Origin: Amyelois transitella
Taxonomy: Eukaryota > Arthropoda > Insecta > Lepidoptera > Pyralidae
Direction: 5' to 3'
NCBI RefSeq assembly: GCF_032362555.1
Contig: NC_083515.1
Location: 7,041,001-7,105,000 of the forward strand
Length of the DNA: 64,000 nucleotides
Both the position numbers and the translations under genes were made by a program. Shown here piece after piece: positions 13,901 to 25,900 of the stretch; within the stretch, counting starts at the first letter, position 1, and the number at the start of each line of letters is the position of its first letter. Under the pieces are notes generated by a model. It saw nothing but the letters and a program-made list of their open reading frames with translations, ran no database searches and was not told the DNA's origin.

Positions 13901-16900
13901 TATTTTCTTACTCAATCTTTTAGCTGAACTAACACGGAAAATGCGTGGTAATTGCCTTTTAATCTATCTTATAATCTAGTTTCGAATGAAAATTAATGCG
14001 CAGGAAACACTAAATACTACAAACGTATCGTAAACATGTAGTCGCTTGCAGAGAAACTTGACTTCTATGAACAGGCAAAAAACAAAATAGGTCTTTGAGC
14101 CTGAATAAAAAATAAAATAAAAAGACATTCTATCCAGTCGTCCAGTAGTCCAACACAGTGGTTTCCGGTATAGAAGGAAAAGTACTATTCTGCTCCGCTC
14201 GTAGGAGAAAATGATATAAAAACACCAAAACTGATCCATCTACAATCATATATATATCTATAACCATATACATGCTGTTTCGTAGACCTTGAGCTTTAAA
14301 AGACTTCAACTTATAATAAGATGTGACGTGACAAGTAAGAAAGAGTTCAAAGTTCCAACTCCTTATACTCTTCCAAGGAACATAAATATTAAGTCGTTTC
14401 ATCTTTCAGTACGTCCATTTGTCAAAATTTCCATTTTCACCTAGAAAGTTGCTTGTTTTAACGACGAAGAAATCAATCAGTGATTTCAAAACAAAGTGCG
14501 CGCGTAAAAACCAATATTAGCAATTCTAAGAAAGCATACATTGGAATGTTTCAGCTTATCGTGTTGCCAAATATTTGAATCTGCATTTAGTATTTTTTTG
14601 TTACTTACTTTTGTGATTCTTCCGTCCACGCAGCTTCCGACGAATTTATCGGCTTTCCAGTCATAAACATTGAAACCTGACTGATACATCTTTTGATTGT
14701 CGTCATTATATACAAATAAAACAACACTATTCTCCAACTATCCTCTTCTGAATCAACAATGTGAATGTTTATAGACAATATCTTGCACAATGGAATCAAA
14801 AATAGAGCGAAACCAGCGCTATCATGTGTTGCATTAACCTTACATTAAGAAGTTATCACACAAATGATTATCTCTCACAAAACGTGCAATTACAAAATCG
14901 TCTCTACCCTATCTTTTAGAAGAACATTGATAAGGGATTCACTGAACACTTCTTTTATATCAAACAGGAGAACTACGAATTTTCGCAACATCGTCCCCAA
15001 TGTCGTCCCGATTCAGGATTTTGGGTATATTGAAATGGTAAAACTGCGTAATTCGCGTGAAGATTTTCTTCGCGGCGATGTGTCTGCGTATCGGGTCGCT
15101 ACTGAAACGTGCGGATGTTTAGCGAAGATGTTCAGAAACAAGGCGTCCTGTGCCAACAAAGATAGTGGCGCCGCGGCGCGTCGCGACGTCCCTCTGGCTA
15201 TTTTTCGAATTAAAAATCCTACTACTTATATATAAGACGATATCTAAAAGGTATAATATGTTATGTGACTAGACTGGACCGCAAATACTTATATGTACGC
15301 TGCTCAAATAAAATAATGACTAATGGTAGGATAGTGATAAGTATTAATATTGTTTTTTATATTTGCCGGTTACCTTTACCGGCATGGACATCTTTATACT
15401 TGCCACAATTCCTGCATAATTCTTTCGCTTCATCCACATTCATTACTTATCTTAAAAGTCGTCAATTTGATATCAAATAGAATTACCACTTAGTTTGTGA
15501 ATTTTAATAAGTTTATTTTTCGGCCACGTGATTAAATTCCTTTCAATTGTGTACAATGTTGGGAGTGCCGCCACATTCCAGTACAAATGTTTATATGCAA
15601 ACGTAGGTCTCAAACATTCGAGTGAATTCGAATGTATTTATGACGTACTTGTTCCAGTATCTTAGCTTACTACTGCTTATCACAGGCGGGACACGTTTTG
15701 TGAAAATACTAAATTAGTTGGTCATGTCGAGCTGATGAATGACATCTGATTGACTAAGCAAAATATAAGGGAGTGTGATACGAAATGTTGTAGTGGGAAG
15801 GGATAGATGAACGTACCTTGATCAAATCAGAGACGTTCTGGCATAATTTAAGGTCAAACGTACCCCAAGCCGATGAGCTTGCATGAAGAGAGTAAAAAAT
15901 ATGGATGAAGCGAAAGAAGTATGATATCATTCTCCTTGAGTTTATTCCTGAAGAGAAATTCGGGGATTATGATTATGATCCAGGAGTGGGTTAGACAATT
16001 ACACAACTTGATGGTCGACTGATCCCCATGGTTTTGTTAACAGTGGCACCTTATAAGTTTAGATCATGATTGTATATACGTATGTTTTATACCTTGGATA
16101 AATTAAAGTTTAACTGAATTTATAGATATTTAACGGTTTCCAGTTATGAATAGGTAATCCATTTGTAATTCGTCGCATCGCAGCCAACATTTTCGTAATA
16201 AAAATAATTGGTTCAATGGACGCATAAATGGAAATTTCTATGATATTGCGCCAAGAGAAAAAAATTAATAGTATTGAATACTCCAACTTAAATCTCTGTA
16301 ACTTCTGAATTAATTTATTTAGCCTGTTGTCTTTTTACTGTTGGGTAAGGGGCGCCCCCTTTTCCTTCAATATTCCTTTTCCTCGAGTCTCGAGACCTTT
16401 ATAAGTCCAAAGATCGTTTAGCAATCTGCAAACATTTCACCTACTACTTAACATCTGTAAAAACCGGTAGATTCTGATGATAAAGTAAAGAAGCGTGCAT
16501 ATTTCTTATGTAAAGACGAAAAATATAAAATCCAAGGCCTAACACGCATTGTACGGAAAACACTTTTTAGCCAATGCAAAATTAAAATAGCCAGTGATCT
16601 TGAACCTATTTATGACGATACTCATTAGTAGAGTAAGTGACAATGAAACAAAGTAAAATTACAGCTGACCTTACTGCAAGGGCGAAGGTAATGAGGAAAA
16701 ATAAAAGTATTGTTAGACTGGGAAGTGGTCGCTTCGAAAGATTTAACATCACAGGAACGCTGAAAGCTGATATAAATTGATATAAATAGGGCCCAAAGTC
16801 CCGGGCAGAATTAACGTCCAATGAATTTTGGAACTGGCTCATATGGCAATACTGGCTCATATGGCAAAACTGGCTCATATGGCAAAGTAAACGGCATATG

Positions 16901-19900
16901 GCAATACTCCAACCGAACTAAAAGGACCTCTCAAAAGCCGCCACTACCCTGAGATTTGACGGGGTTATTGTGTTTTATATAAAGTTACTACCACCTGACC
17001 TCTGCAAACCAAATGATAAATCAGAATCAAAAACCTTTAATATCGTTGAATCATTTCCACTTTTAGGAGATTATGATTGGAGAGGATTCACTCAATTTAA
17101 ACCTTGTCTTATTTTTGTATGAGAGGATGAACTTAACAGTTATTGATAACGAAGGTCACAGCAACATTTGAAGTAAAAGTATTATTTTAGATCTGTTCAT
17201 TGGTCTGAGACGTATTATTGCTGGTAAGTACATTAAACCCGTAAAATAAATAAGAATCAAGTACAAATATGTACTTATCAATTAGACGTCAAAAAATAAG
17301 AAGAGACCTTAAAATTTTCAGTATAATTTAAACATGTTTGGATTTTTATATTATGATGAACACGGTTTGTTCTTAAAAAAAAATGGTTGAGATGGAGAAA
17401 TCGAACTACGTAGCATAATTTCTTGTTTGTTTTTAATAACATGTTTTCGCCTTTCATCATCAAAATAACCGAATATTGAATCATTTGTATTTGAATGATA
17501 GACGAACACGTGAGCATCGCTCTCTAGATTACACGGTCAATTCCATTACAGATATGTTTTTGTAGTTCATTAAAACATTGATAGTCCCCCGTTGAGGGCC
17601 CCGTGATAGAGAACCGACTATATTAAAGTAGAAGTGTTTAGTTATTTTGGAAGTTTAGATAATCAAAAAACCAATAGCGTCACCCCGATCGTTGCCAAAA
17701 CCGATTTGGACTGATAAATCCTACCCCTTCATCATACTTCTACGTATATTTGTGACGTTTTATATATCTCGCCAACGGTTAATGAGAATGCAATTACGTC
17801 ATTTTATTATACGGGTTTGTAGGTCGGAGGTACATGTTGAGATTCTGACGTGTGTCTTATAAGCGTATGCGTAAAACGTGCGTGTCATAGGAAATTCTCG
17901 ATGACGCAATAAATTAAAAACTAGAAATACTATGATTTGTTGATAATTCCAATGATATTATAGGAATTTAGAGTGTTTGCCGGTTTTAGCCAATGGTGAG
18001 CAATATTAATTTTGGGATGAACTTCGTTCTCAATGAAATAGAGTCGCACTGTTGCCAAGTCACTCCGAGTGACACGTGCGTCTGAAATAACTTTAGTCGC
18101 GCGACCGCTGCTGACAACCACCTGAAAATTGTGTAGCTTTTATCTTCGCTACTCTCGGATAGATGGCACTACTGATTGGTGAATGACAGGATATTTTAAT
18201 TTCATCCATAACTTTGGCTTCAATGGGCTAGCATCCTGTCGCTATCTAAATCTTAATTCCATCACAGCCCTAACAACCTCCAACATCTTGTCGACATTGA
18301 CGAAAACTCAGAAGTAAGAAAAAATATATACTATTCACCTAAAAGATAACCTTTTGTGAACCTCTCAATAAATGATATGTTCAAATGGAAACACCATTTG
18401 AACCTAGCAGTTCATAGTAGCTAACTGTAGATCTTGATCTTTTATACCTTATTTGCTGGAAAACTATGGAATTTCTAAACGGGAAACTATATTTGTAACA
18501 ATGCTAGTTATAAAAGTTGTGTGACAACAAGGAAGGAAAGAAAATGAGGAAAATCGATATTTTAGTTTATGAACAAGATCAGCCTCAACTGGCCTAAGGA
18601 TTTACCTAAAATCTATCATTCCAAGGTAAATTAAATTATGACTTGTTGAGCAGTATATGAAAATTGAGAAATTTTGGGATAATACATATCTTCCTGCCAC
18701 GAACTATGTATGCAACCGAACGTTACGTCCTCTAAACGCAGTATATTATATCATCGCCTTGACTAAAAATTAACGTGTAATAAATAAATTACTGCTAAAA
18801 TTTTTTTAAGAGTCATAAAGTAATCAATGCGTAGTTGCGTCCTCTTAAACCTTTGAGTCGCCGGGTTGTCTTCTCTTAAGGGTCACGTATTGTTTCTTTA
18901 TTTCTACAGACAAATTGTATGATGCTGGCAGGAAAAGGATAAACAATCGTGAATCTTTATTGATCATTGTAATCAAATGATTCGCCAAGCACAAACTCAC
19001 CACAGCGAAATAGGTACGAAATGACATACACTAACCAATGACGATAATAAAGAGTAGGTACTGTATTGAGGATAAAACCACTTCTGTCTTTATTCATCAT
19101 TGTCAATGATTTTCCACGCTAATAGATTTCAAGTTTCATTAGACATTGATGACATAATGACGCAAAAGGACCCAGGACTGATTTTATTGATAATCATTAG
19201 TGTTGTTGTTTTTGTGATGATGATCCAAAACCTTAATTTAATTGACCTGGCCTCTTGGGTTTCTTCAGTAGGTAACAAATGTAAGAGGACTATATATTTC
19301 TAAGATAGTCTTGTCTGACCGTCGTTTATTCCATATTATAATTATTGTTTATTTTTTATCACATTTCAATTGTAATAAAAGTCGAGGCGAATTGGTTGAG
19401 TACTAATTAAAAAAATAGTAAAACGTTTCTGCATGATTCATAGGATGACGACATTCGTCTTAGAAAAGCAGAGATTTATGAGCAAGTAGTTATTCTAGAT
19501 AGATCATCGTTCTTGTACTATATGGAATATATGAAAAACTGCGCAATATTAATAGAAAGGGCAGATGAAACATAAATCGTGGTCGGGGGGACAGAAGGCG
19601 TGCACTTTATCGTGCGCGCCTACTGCCTCACTAGGGTCATTCCCCGACCCTGGGATGGAAAGGGCGGCCAGCAACTTACTGGTCGCCCATTACAGCAAGA
19701 TTCCCGGCACAGACGCGCCGGGCAGCCAGAGGGCATCGTGATGAAATGCCTGCGATCCCATGATGCCCTCAAAATGGCAAGAAGGGCGCACGGAGGGGTT
19801 TTAGTAGGTAGGCTGGTACATTAGGTGCAAGGAGTCTCACACTCTCCCGGGTGAAGCCCCGGGAGGTTGTCAGTAAAGAGGATTTCCCCTTCGATAACAA

Positions 19901-22900
19901 AAAATAAAACAAAACAAAGATGAAACATCAATACTAATTTTTAAAACACTTAGTCGTTACAATAAAACAAATGTTAAAATGAGTCTAGAGTCAAGAAATA
20001 TATTGGCGGAGGGTGCAACGCGCAAAAAATGAGAAAGATACTAAAACATTAATTAAGGTAAAACTAAAAAAATAAAGTGTAGGTACTGTACATCACTGTA
20101 TCTCTATGATTTAAATAGAGTTGAATTCACTGAGAAACAGGATTTAATCGTATTACAATTACAATTCCTCGCTCTAACTACAACTGTTCTCGGAAACGTC
20201 TGTTTTCAACATTTCAGTTTTGACATGAAAGCAGTTTGATGTTGAGCAATCACGAAGGAATTAGTAATATCATTACTAAAATAAAATTGAATCAAGAAAT
20301 GGCGTCAAAGTTCAATGTAGTAGTCGAGGGAAAAAATACCCTTAATAGTTTTAAAAATATGGTAATGTTGTCAAATAAAATGAAAAACCAAGAATATATT
20401 GACCCGGTGTATGACTGTAACGAAATCTCACATGTTAATTTCACCTACCTTCTTTGTAATTTGTTAGTTTCCGCCTTTCGGTTGCAATTTTGTGACTGTG
20501 GGAGCAATTTGACTGACATCGGCTACTCAAGTCACATTGTCTAAATTAATTGTGATTTTTAATACTTGATTGAATAATAACATAGCAAAGGTTTATTCAT
20601 TCCGAGATTGTCTGGACACCGATGTCTCAGCCTGTGTGATGCCATTATATTAAAACCTGTTTGTTCAGTTGTCATATAGGTAAAGAACGTCACACTTTCG
20701 TAAAAGTTTAAACGCGTCATCCATTTAATTACTCAACTTTTCCGAAATACAGTCATTTTCAACATTGACTTAGTGATTCTTATGATATTTTTTTTCTTAG
20801 TTAAGAAAAGCGAATGATGCAACATAGTACGCTGTTGAATGGAGAGATAGCATTTATTTACATAATTTAAAATTATAAATATAATCTTCACGTCATTCTG
20901 TAATACTTAGTATGATATAATATGGAGTACGGAGATAGATTATAGACCTCTACGTGATTACACCTCATATTATGAGAAATAATAAGCGCACATGCCCTTA
21001 AATTGTAAAGGAGCCTATTAGCAAATATATGTATAATATAAAAAAGTATTATTTTTAAGGAATTAATAATCATGATTCTTTTTATTAAGTTTTTATAATG
21101 AACAAGTGGTGGTCGCTATGACTTTCTTTATAATTAAGAACAATAACCCGCTACATGGATAAGTGTTATGGATTTGTATGTTTATGATCCATTTACTGAA
21201 ATAACTCATTCACGGTATATATACAATATCAGTAGGTAGGTGAGAAACCAGGTCACATCTCCAAGGCACAGATAAGGTATATTCAGAATAATTAAAATTA
21301 ACCGCAAGTTCTCTTTTAGTTATAATTCACGAACCTTTGTAAGATAATTCACAATTCATTATCGATTTACACAGTTGCTTTTCTTCCAGCTTAAATTGTT
21401 AAAACCAATTTTTTTAAACTAGCAACATGGCCGCTATACCCAATTCCATCAAAATATTTCTCGTTTTTGCAGTTGTGGCCGCGGGCATATTCTTGCATTT
21501 TATATATTTTAAAACTACCTATGTAGTATTAGAAATACGAATTCAAGAGGTTAAGCACTAAGTTGGCCTACAAGCTAGAGGAAGGGACTGGCCTCGGCGC
21601 GTTCTTGGTACAGCCGTGCTGAGAATACGCTTGGCTCTCAAAGCTGGATTTTCTTGTGTCAATCCTTCTAAGAACAAAAGAGGTACTTGGACTAATAAAC
21701 TCCTATTTTATAGTAGGTTATAGTACCGTTACGGTAATATAATTTAAAGTTTAAAAAGCGGAAAAGTAAGGTTTAGACTTACTTACACTAATTTGTAACC
21801 GATAAAAAATTGATTATCTTTTATTTATCCTTTTCATGGTGGTATTTCTCTAGCTTAATTTACATTTCGTTACTGAAATCTGCACGATAGAATGAATAAA
21901 ATATAGATATAATACCTATTCCGATTTTTATGGTAAAACTACATAATATTCACTGCGTATAATCGATTTATATCGACTTATTATTTCATTTCATTTTCTT
22001 TTAATTATTTCATTTAAGTATCTATATTTAACTATACAGTTGCACTAACCCGTTAACTGTGCCACGTTATTCACAACATGCAAAGTTTTCTTATCAATTT
22101 GTGATAAGCCAACCAGGTATATACCACGGGGCCACGTTAAATAAACACGAACGCAATGTAAAAAATCAATACCCACGTTAATATGCCTACATGTGTTTTG
22201 ATTTTTTATCCCATATATTCATGATAAAATACACAAAAACAGACTGGTTTGTGGTCAGATGAACAATGTGATCAGACAATTTTTTACTTGAATTATATAT
22301 AGAGGATAAACGTTTTAAATAAGTTTTCAGTGAGATCAATAAATGTTCATTATCCCCTTTACTCAGTTGGACTGTTGACCGATTATACCAATAATACCTT
22401 CTTAATACTTTATAATACATAATCTTAAACACAACTTACTTACATGCATTTTGAAAGAAATTTAGGTCAGCCACAAAAAATACTCTTGTGCAAAAATTAC
22501 AGTTACATAAATACTTTTGAAATTATATCTTTAAATGTTATTTTTCGTAAGTATACAAGTAATTTCTTATGAATCATCACCAACAACAAGAATACAAAGT
22601 CGCTCTACGTTTTTAGCTATCTCTATACCTTTTAAAACAACAGTTTGATGCAGTTGAAGAGGGAGCGATGATTCAGGCTCGACCGCCACAAAGGGAAGAT
22701 TTTTCGCCAGGCTATGTGTTATGCTTGTCGGAGGTTGCATATATGCTAAATCCGTGAAATCTTTGCTGGTGCGTTAAAAGTTTTCGCTGTTATTGTCTGA
22801 TAGCATCGCGTAAGTGACTTGTGGCGAAGAGATGGCCACACAATTTTCACTGTTAATTCTTTCAAGAAACATCACGTAAAGGTGGGTTGATTCGCCAGTA

Positions 22901-25900
22901 AAATATATTTTCAAAGAAACGTGATGCCTTTATGTTAGAATCGATGTATTTCTAAGCCATGAAATGGTGACACAAAAAAATTCTGAAGAAGTTGAATAGA
23001 AATCAGACCATGAAATTATGCATGCATTCTTTAGGCAGTTTGAATTTACAACGGATAGTCGATCTTGAATGCAACGAAATAATATTGGCATCGTTTAAAA
23101 TAAATCGATCTGAAAAGATTTTGAATGTCATGGACTTTAGAAGATATGTATTTGTAGATTGTAGATACCTATTAGCAGTTTTTGTAGCAAATTCACGACA
23201 CGACACTGTTTTATTTTCTTATCTTTCCTAAATAGTTAGGTACGTGCATTTAGATATACTTAAAGATTACATTACATTTTTTATTTAGCTAAGTTTTTAG
23301 ACAGCGTCACAGACAGCGTCAGCGTCTTAATTCCTATACAAAATAATATTCGGATCCTTTTATTTGAAGTCAGTTGAAAGGAAGCACATAAATAATCGTT
23401 ACCGCATGCGAAATAAATTATGGCCAATGATTAATCGATAAATGGAATCGATTCAATTCTAGAGACAGGACGACATTAGCACATCTATTCGTCGTCATCA
23501 AGGCATTGTTTTAGAGGGCGCCGTGTTTCCTGCAAATTACGATTTGTATTTAAATAAGGATGTCCGTTTCCTTCCAGAATTTAGCATACGACGAGAAAGT
23601 GGCCGCTGCTGTATTTGGCGGTAGCAGGTAGGTATTGTGTAATAAATAATATGGTTAAATACCTTAGGCAGTACTTAGTTAAGCGTTCGTTCCGACTTGA
23701 GCCTGTCCAGTTAAGCCTAGCCTTAAGTGGAAAATTTTATATAATTCTTAATTATCGCCAGGTATCGACCGTAGTCCAATCCAGATTATTAAGTGTATTT
23801 TAATTAATCGATAGTAGGAATGAGATGAAGTAATAAAGGTACTTATGTGTTACTTGGGAAACTGGCTGGCTAAACTATGTATCTACTCATACTTGGCTAC
23901 AAGTTATAAACTGGATTTGTTTGATTTAAATATTTCCATACGTATTAGGTCTGCAATAATTTGCAAACATTATTTTCTTTATACATTCAGTCAAAAAAGT
24001 ATCGGGAATGGATTATTTATTTATGGTTCCAAATTCAAATTTTTGTTTTTTTTGTTGTTGTTAGATTGGCACAACTGTTTTCCATTTTGGCGCGGAGTTT
24101 GAGTTGCATCTGTTGTTTACATTAAATACAGTGCTATTTTTAGTTATATCATATCTAGTGTGTATTGCTAATTTCATAATGGATAAAAACATCGAACAAA
24201 GAGTTTGTCTTAAATTTTGCATTGCCAATGGAATATCGTGTTCGGAGTCACTGAAAATGTTACAGAAGGCTTACGGTGAATCGACTTTATCAAAAACTCG
24301 TGCTTATGAGTGGTACAAAGCGTTCAAAAGCGGTCGAGATGTGATGGAAGATTTGCCTCGCTCTGGTAGGCCATCAACGTCTGCAACTGAAGTTAACATC
24401 GCAAAAGTGAAGGAAATAGTGACTGAAAATCCTCATTCAACTTTGAGAGAGATAGCCACCGAACTTTCTGTATCTCACGAGTCGATCCGTACCATTTTAA
24501 CTAATAATTTGGGTATGAAACATGTTGCCGCTCGGCTAGTCCCAAAAGACCTGAATTTTTTTCAAAAAACTCAATCGCATGAGAGTCGCTGAGGACATGC
24601 TAGAACGAGTCAATTCCGACCCAACATTCATGAAACGCATTGTTACTGGTGACGAGACGTGGGTTTACGAGTTTGACATGCAAACTAGTCAACAAGCTTC
24701 GGAGTGGCGCCTTCCAACTGAACCGAAACCGAAAAAACCACGCCAAAGTCGTTCAAAAGTCAAAGTCATGTTGACTGTTATCTTTGACTATCGCGGTGTT
24801 GTGCACTCGGAATTCTTGCCGGAAGGTCAAACGGTAAATAAGGAATATTATTTGAGTGTTATGCGGCGTTTAAGAGAGCAAATCCGACGAAAAAGGCCAG
24901 ATTTGTGGAAAGAAAATTCTTGGATTTTGCACCATGATAATGCACCTTCGCACAAGGCCATCATTGTGAACGAATTTTTAACCAAACACTCAACAAATAC
25001 CATCGAGCAACCACCATATTCACCAGATATGGCTCCAGCCGACTTTTTTCTTTTTCCTAAACTCAAATTACCACTTCGTGGCACCCGTTTTCAATCGGTA
25101 GAAGACATAAAAGAGAATTCGCGGCGAGAACTGACCTCAATTCCGGAAACAGCGTTTAAAAAATTTTTTGATGATTGGATTATTCGTTGGCGTAAGTGTA
25201 TCGTTTCTAAAGGAGCATATTTTGAAGGTGATAAAATAAATTTGGATGAATAACAAACAGTTTGTGTATTATTGATCTTTTCCTGCTACTTTCTTGACAG
25301 AGTAGTATACCAAAATAGACGTCTTGATACAACTGACACTGGTACGAGTGTGTATGAGTAGTTAGCCTTAGAAACATCAAACAGATATATTAACCAATAT
25401 TTAGAATCACACAATAAAGACAACACAGAACCACGCGCGACTTTCGGGTAATTTACAAAAAGTAAAATAAATATAAATTAAAAGAGAAGTTAATTTTATT
25501 CGCTATATACTAATGTTACATGTCCAAAATGGATTTATTTAATTGTTTACTTGACTGATTTATCAAAGAAAAAAGAAATCTCAATTATTACATTATCTAA
25601 TTTCCTATCCTGTTTCTGTTTAAACTGTTATATTGTGTGGAAATTGATTATTTTATAAATAGATTACCCTTTATTTTCAATTTGTAAAAGTAGATGACAT
25701 CAGGAGATTAAAATCTTCTAACAAAGTAAGATGACGATTTCTCTCAGAAATCATTAGAAAAAGAAAGCTTTTTCTTCTCTACCCTCTTTAATCTTATAAC
25801 ATTTGATATCCTTTCAAACATTGCAAGCCCACACAAAACGTAAGCTAAATAATGTCGGTTAAACTAATGTAGATTACATTTTCTGTGCCAATTTACGTTC